This document shows positions 48,226 through 57,516 of a DNA stretch of 64,000 bases, piece by piece; within the stretch, counting starts at the first letter, position 1, and each line of letters starts with the position of its first letter. Made by a program: the position numbers and the translations under genes. The stretch is from contig NZ_BMJJ01000001.1 in NCBI RefSeq assembly GCF_014643375.1, forward strand, positions 186,001 through 250,000, given 5' to 3'. The notes under the pieces are model-generated. The model worked only from the letters and a program-made list of their open reading frames with translations. It made no database searches and was not told the origin of the DNA. Source of the stretch: Aureimonas glaciei. GTDB lineage: Bacteria > Pseudomonadota > Alphaproteobacteria > Rhizobiales > Rhizobiaceae.

Positions 48226-48517
48226 TATTTCCGAACGGTTTGTAACCCTTTCGAGTTGCTGGGCCGCACCGCTCGGCAAATGTGGCGAAATTGTCACGGC
48301 AGCGGGGCCGGGTGTGTCTCTGCCGCCATAGTCTGCCGGTGGCGCCGGGCCGACGGTGAGGCCGCCAGCGGCGGCCGCCCGGGGGGCCGACAGGCCCGAA
48401 AGACGGCCCTGCAGAACTTGAAAGATCCGCTCAACAATCCTAAGCCTCGCGTGGAAAGCCGCCAAGCCGTCCGACCGGAACGCGGCGCGGTGGTGCAGAT
48501 CGTCGGGAGGGCTCCTC

Positions 48518-49579
48518 ATGCTTCAGGCTTGTTCCACCATCGAGGTGACGGGCGCCGGGCGCCTTCTTTCGCTTCTGTGCGAACATTTTGCCGAGCATGG
48601 CGAGGTCGTGTCCGGGGACGGACGCGGCGAAGTAGCCTTCGAGCACGGAACGGCCGTCCTCGCCCTCCGCGGCGACGCGCTGCATGTCGAGGTCGCCTCC
48701 GCCGATCCCATCCAGCTCAGCTATCTCAAGATCGGCATCGCCGAGCATCTCGCCGAGTTTCACGAGGGCGCGCCGCCGGAGATCGTCTGGCAAGGCGACG
48801 GCCTGCCGGCCGGCTCTCCTCTGCCCTGGTTCCGCGAGCTCGCAGTGGTGCGCTCGGAAATCCTGACGCCGCACATGCGGCGGATCCACCTCAGCGGCCG
48901 GGACCTCGGCCGCTTCGCCGATGGCGGCTACCACGTCTATCTGATCTTCCCGCCGAAGGGCCGTGCGCCCCTCTGGCCGGTGATGGGCGAGAGCGGGCTG
49001 CCGGTCTGGCCACAGGGCGAGGACGCCCTGACCCGGCGCGTCTACACGATCCGGCGGGTCGATGCCGCCCGCGGCGAGATCGTCGTCGATATCGTGGTCC
49101 ATCCCGGCGACGGGACGCCCGGCTCCGACTTCGCCGTCAGTGCCCGTCCGGGCGATCTCGTCGGCATCACCGGGCCGGGCGGCGGCGAGGCGCCGGCGGG
49201 AAGCAACATCGTCCTCTTCGGCGACGACACCGCGCTGCCCGCCATCGCCCGCATTCTCGAGGAACTGCCGGCCGGCGCGCGCGCGACCGTCGTGGCCGAG
49301 GTCGACGGGCCGCTGGACGAGATCGACCTCGTCTCCAAAGCCCAGCTCGATGTCCGCTTCCACCACCGCGCCGGCGCCGCGCCGGGAACGCTCGGGATCC
49401 TGCCGCGCGAACTGCGCGCCTTCGACTGGCAGGCGATCGGCGCCGACCCCTTCGTCTGGGTCGGCTGCGAGTTCCAGGACTTCAAGGCCATTCGGGCGCA
49501 TCTGCGCGGCCAGCTGCGCCTGCCCCGCGACCGGCACATGGCGGTGGCCTACTGGCGGCGGGGCCATGCCGGCAGTTGA
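48518..49579 (+). CDS. DUF2218-SIP siderophore-interacting flavoprotein (ferric-siderophore reductase)
   Basis: A 353-residue fusion. The N-terminal DUF2218 domain (~1-93) includes LQLSYLK-like SYLKIGIAEHLAEF. It is followed by a SIP/ViuB-type FAD-binding domain (~105-230, RVYTIRR as the FAD-contact RxYTxR motif) and a C-terminal NAD(P)H domain (VLFGDDTALPAIARILEELP). It ends in the AYWRRG segment of the family. It reduces ferric-siderophores in the cytosol to free iron. GGGAGG precedes the ATG. It is divergent from the TonB receptor, so uptake and iron release form one locus. Confidence 0.92.
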   Translation: MLQACSTIEVTGAGRLLSLLCEHFAEHGEVVSGDGRGEVAFEHGTAVLALRGDALHVEVASADPIQLSYLKIGIAEHLAEFHEGAPPEIVWQGDGLPAGSPLPWFRELAVVRSEILTPHMRRIHLSGRDLGRFADGGYHVYLIFPPKGRAPLWPVMGESGLPVWPQGEDALTRRVYTIRRVDAARGEIVVDIVVHPGDGTPGSDFAVSARPGDLVGITGPGGGEAPAGSNIVLFGDDTALPAIARILEELPAGARATVVAEVDGPLDEIDLVSKAQLDVRFHHRAGAAPGTLGILPRELRAFDWQAIGADPFVWVGCEFQDFKAIRAHLRGQLRLPRDRHMAVAYWRRGHAGS

Positions 49580-49619
49580 CGCCCGGCCCTCGCGCCCGTC
49601 TGTCTGACGACGGCGTTAG

Positions 49620-49836
49620 GCGGCTCGGCTCGCCTCCGTGCGGACCGCGGAGGTCTATCTCGACTGCGCGAAAGCCTTACAGCGCTTGCGCCTGTGGGAG
49701 CCTGCCCCCATCATCGACCGCGCCCGTTTAGCCACGTTTGGGGCGATGCTGAAGGACCCAATCCGGGCGGAGGAGTCGGCCGAAGACATCGACCGCCATC
49801 TCGCGGAGCGCTACCGGACCACGCTCTGCTGGCATC
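49620..49836 (+). pseudogene. C-terminal remnant of a PPOX-type (pyridoxamine oxidase-like) flavoprotein
   Basis: The frame [19 protein letters not shown] continues to LRLWEP, then FGAMLKDP and AERYRTTL. This resembles the C-terminus of MSMEG_1061-type PPOX flavoproteins (…EVFFHCAKAL…RLWDP). An in-frame TAG at 49617 cuts it off upstream, no N-terminal FMN part is present, and the frame runs on through the antisense of a tRNA, so this is a decayed fragment. It lies between the SIP gene and tRNA-Arg. Confidence 0.55.
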
Positions 49837-49896
49837 GGCACGGCGCCGTTGCGGCCGCACGCCGTCATCGGGCAATGGGAAAAGTATCGAGGGAAA

Positions 49897-49973
<77 letters not shown>

Positions 49974-50232
49974 GTCGTATCGCCGGGGGCGAGGACGGTG
50001 TTGCCACAAGAGGGTCGCAACGCGTTCGTATCTAGCCGATAGAGGCGGGCCGGGCAAGATGGGATGTCGCGGGGCGTGCATCGTGCTCCGGCGGACCGGT
50101 ATTTGGCTCGGCGGCCGGGTGGCGGCAAGACGGCGGCCAGCAGGCCGGGACGGGAAATGGAAGCGAGGTCGCGGGGGAACCGGCGGGACGGCGCTGTACT
50201 TTCAGTCCCAATGACGACGGGGAGAATTTTTC

Positions 50233-51060
50233 ATGACAGCCAGCGAAAATCGGCGAACGGGTGGGCAGGCGGGTGACCGGGCGCAAGCGACCGGCGCGGT
50301 GCGGCTGCTGTCGCGGCCTGGCCCCGCCTTCCAGCCTTCGGTGAGGCGACTCAGGGGCCGGCCGGCGGCCGTGGCGGCGGCCTTGGCGCCGCTCCTGGCT
50401 TTCGCCTGCGGGATGGCAGTCGGGCCGGCCCAGGCAGCCGACTGCTCCGGCGCCGCCGGTGCCGGCATCGACTGGAGCGGCTGCGACCGCAGCAATCTCG
50501 TCCTGTCCGGCGCCGACCTGTCGGGCGCCAATCTCCTGCGCACCGATCTCAGCCTGACGGACCTGCGCAACGGCCAGCTTTCGCAGGCCAATCTGGAGAA
50601 GGCGAGTCTCGTGCGCGCCCTGCTCGCCGGCGCCGTGGCCGACAAGGCGAACTTCACCCGCGTCGAAGGCTATCGCACCGATTTCACCGGCGCTTCGGCG
50701 CAGGGCGCCTCGTTCCAGAGCGCCGAGCTGCAGCGGGCCGACTTCACCGATGCGGTGCTCTCAGGCTCCAATTTCGAGAAGGCCGAACTCGGGCGGGCCC
50801 GCTTCAAGGGCACGAAGCTCGCCGACAACCGCTTCGCCTACGCCAATCTGGCGCGCGCCGAGTTCCCCGGTGCCGCCATCAGCGGCGCGCTCGATTTCAC
50901 CGGCGCCTACATGTTCCTGACGCGGATTGAGGGCGTCGACCTGTCCGGTGCCAAGGGCCTCGTCCAGGCGCAGGTGGATCTGTCCTGCGGCGATGCGAAG
51001 ACGGTGCTGCCGGGCGGCCTGGTCGCGCCGGCCTCCTGGCCCTGCGGCCCCTACGACTGA
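50233..51060 (+). CDS. Pentapeptide-repeat protein with N-terminal signal/anchor
   Basis: A 275-residue protein. A long Arg-rich N-terminus leads to a hydrophobic segment ending GPAQAADC (~60-73), a probable export signal. From ~80 to ~245 come A(D/N)LXX repeats (LSGADLSGANL, LSQANLEKASL, LQRADFTDAVL, FEKAELGRARF), which fold as a right-handed square beta-helix. The Cys residues near both ends could form disulfides. GGGGAG precedes the ATG. The role is unknown; the gene is not part of an operon. Confidence 0.85.
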   Translation: MTASENRRTGGQAGDRAQATGAVRLLSRPGPAFQPSVRRLRGRPAAVAAALAPLLAFACGMAVGPAQAADCSGAAGAGIDWSGCDRSNLVLSGADLSGANLLRTDLSLTDLRNGQLSQANLEKASLVRALLAGAVADKANFTRVEGYRTDFTGASAQGASFQSAELQRADFTDAVLSGSNFEKAELGRARFKGTKLADNRFAYANLARAEFPGAAISGALDFTGAYMFLTRIEGVDLSGAKGLVQAQVDLSCGDAKTVLPGGLVAPASWPCGPYD

Positions 51061-51204
51061 AGGCAGGCGGGGACGCGAGGCCGCGAAACCGCCTCGTCCT
51101 TGCCAAGCCGCAGTCCTTGCGGCGCGACGCCGGCTGATCGGCGAGAGGGCGCGCCGGACCTCAGGATTCTGTCGGCCTTGAAGGTCCCGGCTGTTCGGCC
51201 GGGA

Positions 51205-52218
51205 TCAGCCGGGAACGGGCGCATCCGCGCGCAGCACGCCCTCGCTTTTGAGATCGGACCACAGCGCCGACGGGACGGCCGTGTCGATCAGGTCGCGGTT
51301 GCGGCCGATATGCTCCCGGGCGGCGATGCCGGGAATGACCGAGGCGACGGCCGGATGGGTCAGCGGAAACTGCAGCGCAGCCGCCGCCATCGGCACGCCA
51401 TGGGCGCGGCAGATCGCCTCGATCCGATCGACCCTGGCGCGGATCTCGGCCGGGGCCGGGGCGTAGTTGTAGGTCGCGCCCTCGACCGCGCCGGTGGCAA
51501 GAATGCCGGAATTGAACGCCCCGCCGACGACGATCGAGACCTTCTCGCTGATGCAGCGCGGCAGAAAACTGTCGAGCGCGGTCTGCTCGAGCAGGGTGTA
51601 GCGGCCGGCGAGCAGGAACACGTCCCAGTGCCCATGGTCCATGGCGTCCTCGCACACCTGCCATTCGTTGACGCCGAGCCCGATCGCCTTCACCGCGCCG
51701 CCGGCCCGCAATTCGTCGAGGGCGCGGTAGCCGCCCTCCATCGCGTCCCGGAACCGCGTCTCGGCCCTGTCGCCATGCGTCATCTTGCCGATGTCGTGGA
51801 TGAACAGGATTTCGACATGGTCGGTGCCGAGGCGCTGCAGGCTGTCCTCGAAGGAGCGCATCACGCCGTCATAGGAATAGTCGAAGTCCGGCCGGAAGGG
51901 CGAGGCGTCGAAGAAACTGTTCTTCGTCGCGTCGTGCGAAGCGTCCGGGCGCAGCAGGCGGCCGACCTTTGTCGACAGCACGACCTTGGCCCGGTCGATC
52001 CGCCGCAGCGCGGCGCCGACCCGGCGTTCGCTGAGGCCCGAGCCGTAGAAGGGGGCGGTGTCGATGAAGGTATGGCCCGCGGCGACGGCGAGGGTCACGA
52101 GATCCTCCGCCTCGTCGTCGGGGATCGGCCGGAACAGATTGCCGAGCGGCGCCCCGCCAAAACCGTAGACCGGCAGCGTCAGATCGGTGCTGCCGACGCG
52201 TCGATGGTCGAATTCCAT
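51205..52218 (-). CDS. Aldo/keto reductase (sugar/pyridoxal dehydrogenase-like)
   Basis: A 337-residue TIM-barrel oxidoreductase. [19 protein letters not shown] (~49-67) holds the catalytic Asp and Tyr; KVVLSTKVG gives the Lys and ILFIHDI the His position. Members with this pattern oxidise L-fucose, D-threo-aldoses or pyridoxal with NAD(P). GGGAGG precedes the ATG at 52218; longer frames are rejected. It is divergent from uxuA across 204 bases, which points to a sugar or sugar acid as substrate. Confidence 0.88.
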   Translation of the reverse strand: MEFDHRRVGSTDLTLPVYGFGGAPLGNLFRPIPDDEAEDLVTLAVAAGHTFIDTAPFYGSGLSERRVGAALRRIDRAKVVLSTKVGRLLRPDASHDATKNSFFDASPFRPDFDYSYDGVMRSFEDSLQRLGTDHVEILFIHDIGKMTHGDRAETRFRDAMEGGYRALDELRAGGAVKAIGLGVNEWQVCEDAMDHGHWDVFLLAGRYTLLEQTALDSFLPRCISEKVSIVVGGAFNSGILATGAVEGATYNYAPAPAEIRARVDRIEAICRAHGVPMAAAALQFPLTHPAVASVIPGIAAREHIGRNRDLIDTAVPSALWSDLKSEGVLRADAPVPG

Positions 52219-52422
52219 GGTGTCCTCCCAGACTCTGCCAGCATCGCTCCCCGGCCGCCGTCTATTGGCACGTTTTGCCGCGGCGATGGTAGCGGCAGGA
52301 AGCTCGCCGCCCACCGAGCAGGGCGCCTCCCGCAAGACCCGGCGAACCCGGGCTGGAACGGTGGCCCGTCCCGCGCTAAGCCGGACCCGGGCGGCGGGAG
52401 CCCGCGCGAGCAGGAGACGGCG

Positions 52423-53607
52423 ATGGAACAGACATGGCGGTGGTTCGGGGAGAGCGACCCGGTGACGCTGGACCAGATCCGGCAGGCGGGCGCGACCGGC
52501 ATCGTCACGGCGCTGCATCAGGCAGAGCCCGGCGCGGCCTGGCGCCCGGAGGCGATCGCCGCGCGACAGGACGCCATCGCCGCCGCCGGCCTCGTCTGGA
52601 GCGTCTGCGAATCGATTCCCATGCCGAACGCGATCAAGCTCGGCGATGCCGAGGCGCCGCAGGCGATCGCCGTCTGGAAGGACACGCTGGCCGGTCTCGG
52701 CCGCGCCGGCATCCGTACCGTCTGCTACAATTTCATGCCGGTGGTCGACTGGACGCGCACGGATCTGGCCTTCCGCCTGCCGACCTCGGGCCTCGCTTTG
52801 CGCTTCGACATGGTGGATTTCGTTGGCTACGACGTCTTCGTTCTCGGACGGCCGAAGGCCGAAGAGAGCTATCCCGCCGCGCTCGTCGCCGCGGCCGAGG
52901 CACGCATCGCGGCGATGGACGCGGCGGCGCTGGAGCGGCTCGAGGCCAACATCATCCGCGGCCTGCCCGGCGGCGACGGCAGCTACGACCGCGCCGCGAT
53001 TGCCGCGCTGATCGCCCGGTATGACGGCCTGTCGGCCGAAGCCATGCGCGACAATCTCAAGACTTTTTTGCGCGCGGTCGTTCCTGTCGCCGAAGAATTC
53101 GGCGTGAGGCTCGCCATCCATCCCGACGATCCGCCCTTCCAGCTGTTCGGTCTGCCGCGCGTGGTCTCCACGCCGTCGGATGTGCGCGCGCTGCTCGCCG
53201 CGGTCGACAGCCCGGCCAACGGCATCACGCTGTGCACCGGCTCCTACGGCTCGCGCCCCGACAACGATCCGGTGGCGATGGCGAAGGAATTTGCCGGGCG
53301 CATCCACTTCGCACATCTGCGCAATGTGACGACCGAGCCCGATGGCTCCTTCTACGAGGCCGAGCATCTGGAGGGCGATACCGACATGGTCGCGGTGATC
53401 GCGGTTCTTCTGGCCGAAGAGGTGCGGCGCCGCGCGGCGGGCGACGCTCTGCCGATCCCGATGCGCCCGGACCACGGCCATGTCCTCGCCGACGATCTGG
53501 GGAAGGCGACCAATCCCGGCTATTCGCTGATCGGCCGGCTGAAGGGCCTGGCGGAACTGCGCGGGGTGATGCGGGCGCTTGACCATGCCGCCGCCCGCAG
53601 CGCGTAA
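52423..53607 (+). CDS. uxuA: Mannonate dehydratase
   Basis: Dehydrates D-mannonate to 2-keto-3-deoxygluconate in glucuronate breakdown. 394 residues. [32 protein letters not shown] opens the TIM barrel, [16 protein letters not shown] follows, LAIHPDDPP and [13 protein letters not shown] hold metal-site residues, and HLRNV and RPDHGHV complete the active site. AGGAG lies seven bases before the ATG. No uxuB or uxaC is adjacent, so the pathway is completed elsewhere. Confidence 0.95.
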   Translation: MEQTWRWFGESDPVTLDQIRQAGATGIVTALHQAEPGAAWRPEAIAARQDAIAAAGLVWSVCESIPMPNAIKLGDAEAPQAIAVWKDTLAGLGRAGIRTVCYNFMPVVDWTRTDLAFRLPTSGLALRFDMVDFVGYDVFVLGRPKAEESYPAALVAAAEARIAAMDAAALERLEANIIRGLPGGDGSYDRAAIAALIARYDGLSAEAMRDNLKTFLRAVVPVAEEFGVRLAIHPDDPPFQLFGLPRVVSTPSDVRALLAAVDSPANGITLCTGSYGSRPDNDPVAMAKEFAGRIHFAHLRNVTTEPDGSFYEAEHLEGDTDMVAVIAVLLAEEVRRRAAGDALPIPMRPDHGHVLADDLGKATNPGYSLIGRLKGLAELRGVMRALDHAAARSA

Positions 53608-53733
53608 GCGCGAGAAGCCGGCCTGGCAACGCCGGCGCCATATCGCGCTGGGACCGTGATCAGAATTAGGAGAAGGCCAGGGCGTCACGCCTGGGCTTAA
53701 AGCCCGGCTGGCATCCGTCGAGGCAGATGCCGA

Positions 53734-54003
53734 TTACATGTCGGTCGGGAAGAAGGGCGCGCCGATGATGCGGATGCCGGACTTGGTCCGGTTAACCGGG
53801 GTCTGGTCGCTGCCGCTGGCGCTGATCAGAATGGCTTCGCGGTCGGGACGGGGCGCGGGAATGGCGATGCGGCCGGTCTTGCCTGTCGAGAGCTCGGCCA
53901 TGGTCTGGCCGTCTGTTTCATTCTGGGACGAAGCTGCCTGCGCTGCCGTCAGGAAACCGAAGCCGATGACGGCGGCACAAATCAGCGATGTTCTGGTGTT
54001 CAC
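53734..54003 (-). CDS. Small exported protein, unknown
   Basis: An 89-residue protein starting with GTG. Its signal peptide (MNTRTSLICAAVIGFGFLTAAQAASS) is probably cleaved after AQA at residue ~23. The mature ~65 residues are polar with no Cys or recognised domain (GRIAIPAPRPDREAILIS, then IRIIGAPFFPTDM). The ribosome site is weak. Function unknown. Confidence 0.65.
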   Translation of the reverse strand: MNTRTSLICAAVIGFGFLTAAQAASSQNETDGQTMAELSTGKTGRIAIPAPRPDREAILISASGSDQTPVNRTKSGIRIIGAPFFPTDM

Positions 54004-54177
54004 GGGTCTTGCCTGCCTGAGAATTTCTATCTGCCTTTACAACACGATAGACCAGGTGTGGTTCCGCCTCCTTGTGAACAAAAAAGCGCCTTGAACGGGG
54101 CGGCCCCCGTCGCTGGCTCCGCCGGAGCCCCTTCAGGGCCGCGGGCCGGCGCAGAACGGCCGCGACACGCCTTCCCG

Positions 54178-55491
54178 TTACAGGGGCGTGGGTCTGGTCG
54201 GCCAGAAGACGGGGGTCTCGGCGGACGCGGAGGAGGCCGCCTCGACGTCGGCCGCGATGTCGCGCACCCGCTGCTTTTCCTCCTCCAGCGAAAGTCCGAG
54301 CTCTGCGCGCTGCAGGGCCTGGCGCGCGTGGCGCGCGGCGTTGCCTTCGTAGCGGTCGTCGCCGAGCCGGGCGAGCGAACGGAAGGCTTTCTGCAATCGC
54401 AGCTGAACCTCGACGATCCCGGCGCCGTCGCGCGCGATCGGGGTGAAAAAATCGTCGAACAGGTCGCCGATGGCGATGCCGGGCACATGCAGCCGGGGGA
54501 ACAGGATCGTCGTCTCGGCTTCGTCCTTCGGCTCGATCCAGACGGCCAGAACCCGCACCGCGCGGCCGATGACGTCGATGGCGGTGCCGGGATCGTTGAT
54601 TCCCGGCGACAGAGCGCGCGAAGCGATCTCCGTCAGGACGCAGGCGCCAAAGCGCGGGTCCTGGTCGAAGGATCGCGTGTCCCCGGTCGAAAAGCAGTTG
54701 CGGATGGCGTCGTCGCGATCCTCGTCGAATCCGGTGACATAGGCCAAAGCCTCCGAGGGATCGATGAAGTCGCCGGGGATGGCCGCGAGATAGATGTCGC
54801 CCTTCGCCGCTTCGGCGATGTCGGACAGGGCCGCGGCGTCCACATGCTGGACGTAGCCGATCGAGCCGGCCCGCACCGGCCGGGCCCGGTCCGGAGTGTC
54901 GCGCAGGCGGTTCTTCAAGGGTGCGCCGCCGAGATAGGGGCTCTCGATCCGCCGGCGCATGGCGTCGGTCGTCGCCTTCTCCACCCGCTCGGTCGTCTCG
55001 GTGACGCGGCCGAGGCGCGAGAGGTGGTCGATCCAACGCAGGAGCGTGACGACGATCAGTCCGACGACGACGATCGTCACGGCGAACAGCACCACGCGGC
55101 CGCGGTCGCCATAGGCGCCGGTCGACAGCGCGATGATCCCGACGAGGCTGAACAGGAAGGAGCCGACGAAGGTCGCCAGCACGTTCTGCGTGGTGGTGTC
55201 CTCCATCACCAGCGTCGTCGCCCGCGGCGTCACGTTGCTGGTCGCGGCCGAATAGGCCGAGACCATCGTCGACAGCGAGAAGGTGGTCACCGACAGCATG
55301 GAGGAGGCGATGATGCCGAGGATGTTGTCGACGGCGTCGGCGCCGATCTGCGTCGGCAGGTCGCTCGGGATGTAGGGGGCGACGAGGATCGCCACCAGCG
55401 CCGTGGCGACGGCCGCGACCGAGAAGAGCGCGGCGCGGAACCAGATGCGGCGGGTGACCTGGGTGAGAAGCCAAATCCAGCGTGATGTCAT
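54178..55491 (-). CDS. DUF2254 membrane protein
   Basis: A 437-residue protein of family DUF2254. Four helices lie in the first ~150 residues (including LFSVAAVATALVAILVAPYI and LATFVGSFLFSLVGIIAL). SVTTFSLSTMVSAYSAATSNVTPR between them is a family hallmark. The large soluble C-terminal half contains GYVQHVD, DPRFGACVLTEIASRALSPGINDPGTA. The function is unknown. It lies 123 bases after the SLC13 gene on the same strand. Confidence 0.9.
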   Translation of the reverse strand: MTSRWIWLLTQVTRRIWFRAALFSVAAVATALVAILVAPYIPSDLPTQIGADAVDNILGIIASSMLSVTTFSLSTMVSAYSAATSNVTPRATTLVMEDTTTQNVLATFVGSFLFSLVGIIALSTGAYGDRGRVVLFAVTIVVVGLIVVTLLRWIDHLSRLGRVTETTERVEKATTDAMRRRIESPYLGGAPLKNRLRDTPDRARPVRAGSIGYVQHVDAAALSDIAEAAKGDIYLAAIPGDFIDPSEALAYVTGFDEDRDDAIRNCFSTGDTRSFDQDPRFGACVLTEIASRALSPGINDPGTAIDVIGRAVRVLAVWIEPKDEAETTILFPRLHVPGIAIGDLFDDFFTPIARDGAGIVEVQLRLQKAFRSLARLGDDRYEGNAARHARQALQRAELGLSLEEEKQRVRDIAADVEAASSASAETPVFWPTRPTPL

Positions 55492-55614
55492 GCAGCGTCC
55501 GATGCCCGGCGTGTCAGAGACGGTCTGCCAGATCAGGGCGGGGCCGGTCTGTAAAGTGCCCGATGCGGCGCAAGGCTGGCAAGGCCCGGCGGGACGCGGC
55601 GCCGCCGCGCCGGG

Positions 55615-57384
55615 TCAGTTCAGCGGCCAGACCAGCATCAGGGCCGGCACGGCGACGAGCACGACGAGGATCGACAGCGGCAGGCCGAGACGGGAATAGT
55701 CGGCGAAGCGGTAGCCGCCCGGTCCCATGACCAGCGTGTTGCACTGGTGGCCGATCGGGGTGAGGAAGTCGCAGCCGGCGCCGATCGCGACCGCCATCAG
55801 GAAGGCGTCCGGGCGGAAGCCGAGCTGCGAGGCGAAGGTCGCGGCGATCGGCGCCATCACCAGCACGGTCGCGGCATTGTTGAGGAAGGGCGTCACCGCC
55901 ATCGCCACCACCATGATCAGCGCCAGCGCGCCGTAGGACGGCAGCGAGTGGGCGACCGTCGACAGCCAGCCGGCGATGAGGTCGGTACCGCCGGTGGTGC
56001 GCAGCGCGTCGCTGACCGGGATCAGCGCCGCCAGCATCAGCAGGATCGGCGCGTCGAGGGAGCCGTAGACCTCGCGAACCGGCACCGCCTTCACGATCAC
56101 CATCAGCACCGCCGCCGCGAAGAAGGCGACCGCGACGGGGACGAGGCCGGTCGCGGTCGAGACCATCGCCGCGCCGAGGATGATCAGCGGCACGAGGCCC
56201 TTGCGTACGCTGCCGAGCCGCAGCTTGCGCTCGGCGAGCGGCAGGCAGTCCCAGTTGCGCAGGAGGTCGGGCAGGCGATCGATCTCGCCCTGCAGCACCA
56301 GCACATCGCCCATCTCGAAGACGATCTCGCCGAGGCGTTCGGTGAAGCGCTTGTCGCGCCGGCTGACCGCCAGGAGCGTCAGGCCGCTGCGGTGGAACAG
56401 CGCCAGGGTTCGCGCGCTGCGACCGATGAAGCCGGAATTCTGTCCGACGATCGCCTCGACCGTGCCGAGGTCCTGCGACGACTTGACCGCCGACTTGCGC
56501 TCGGCCATCGCCAGCACGCCCTGCGCCACCAGCTTGTCCAGCGCCTCCGGGTCGCCCTCGATCAGGAGCACGTCGTCGGCCTGCAGCACGCTGTCGGGCA
56601 AGGGCGTGCGGCGCGTGCCGGAGGGGCTGACGATCGCCGTCACCGTGGCGCTGCCGCCGCCGAGCTTGCGCAGGTCGGCGACGGTCTTGCCGACCACCGC
56701 CGACTGCGCGGTGACGGTCGCCTCGGTGGTGTAGTTCTTGATGTCGATGGCCGTGTCCATCGACCCGCCCGCCGCCTGGCGCTCGGGCAGAAGCCAGTAG
56801 AACAGCGCCAGGAAGACCACGCCGACGAGGGCGAGGATCGCACCGACGGGAGTGAAGTCGAACATGGTGAAGGGCGTGCCGGTGATTTCGCCGCGCAGCC
56901 TCGAGACGATGATGTTCGGCGAGGTGCCGATCTGCGTCATCAGGCCGCCGAGCAGGGAGCCGAAGGCCATCGGCATCAGGAACATCGAGGGCGTGACGCC
57001 GGAGCGCTTGGCCATCTGGAAGGCGATCGGGATCATGATGGCGAGCGCGCCGATGTTCTTCACGAAGGCCGAGAGCACGGTGACGATGGCGACGAGGACC
57101 AGAAGCTGGGTGCGCGGCGCCGAAATGTCCGGACCGAAGCGCTGCAGCGCCACTTCCATGATGCCCGAGCGCGAGATCGCCGTGCTGACGATGAGCGCGC
57201 TGGCGACGATGATGACGATGTCGTCGGAAAAGCCGGTAAAGGCGTCCTGCGGGCTGACGATGCCGCAGGCGATGGCCGCCAGGAGCGCCCCGGCCGCCAC
57301 GAGGTCATAGCGCCAGCGTCCCCAGACGAAGGCGCCGACCATCAAGGCGACAATGCCGAAAGCCATCATCTGCTGCAGTGTCAT
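55615..57384 (-). CDS. SLC13/DASS-type permease with two RCK_C domains
   Basis: A 589-residue inner-membrane carrier of the ion transporter superfamily. Helices in the first ~180 residues are followed by two soluble TrkA-C (RCK_C) domains (~205-290 and ~295-380), then the second helix bundle (~400-589). Substrate-site-like loops are QIGTSPNIIVS (first half) and TPIGHQCNTLVMGPG (second half). Relatives move sulfate, dicarboxylates or other anions with Na+ or H+; substrate unassigned. The start at 57384 has AAGGAAG upstream. It is divergent from a ClC channel gene. Confidence 0.9.
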   Translation of the reverse strand: MTLQQMMAFGIVALMVGAFVWGRWRYDLVAAGALLAAIACGIVSPQDAFTGFSDDIVIIVASALIVSTAISRSGIMEVALQRFGPDISAPRTQLLVLVAIVTVLSAFVKNIGALAIMIPIAFQMAKRSGVTPSMFLMPMAFGSLLGGLMTQIGTSPNIIVSRLRGEITGTPFTMFDFTPVGAILALVGVVFLALFYWLLPERQAAGGSMDTAIDIKNYTTEATVTAQSAVVGKTVADLRKLGGGSATVTAIVSPSGTRRTPLPDSVLQADDVLLIEGDPEALDKLVAQGVLAMAERKSAVKSSQDLGTVEAIVGQNSGFIGRSARTLALFHRSGLTLLAVSRRDKRFTERLGEIVFEMGDVLVLQGEIDRLPDLLRNWDCLPLAERKLRLGSVRKGLVPLIILGAAMVSTATGLVPVAVAFFAAAVLMVIVKAVPVREVYGSLDAPILLMLAALIPVSDALRTTGGTDLIAGWLSTVAHSLPSYGALALIMVVAMAVTPFLNNAATVLVMAPIAATFASQLGFRPDAFLMAVAIGAGCDFLTPIGHQCNTLVMGPGGYRFADYSRLGLPLSILVVLVAVPALMLVWPLN

Positions 57385-57516
57385 GTCGGCTTCCTTGTTC
57401 AGACCCCGCCCGTAACGCGGGCGCGCCAATAAAGACGCAAGGGGTCGCAGCAGATTCCTTCGTGGCGGATCGCCGCGGCTGCTCTATACGAAATTCGCCC
57501 CGAGATCTGGAATTTG

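Noticed and set aside
52434-53024. Second plus-strand frame inside uxuA
   Set aside because: Overlaps a complete mannonate dehydratase in another frame and has no ribosome site of its own.
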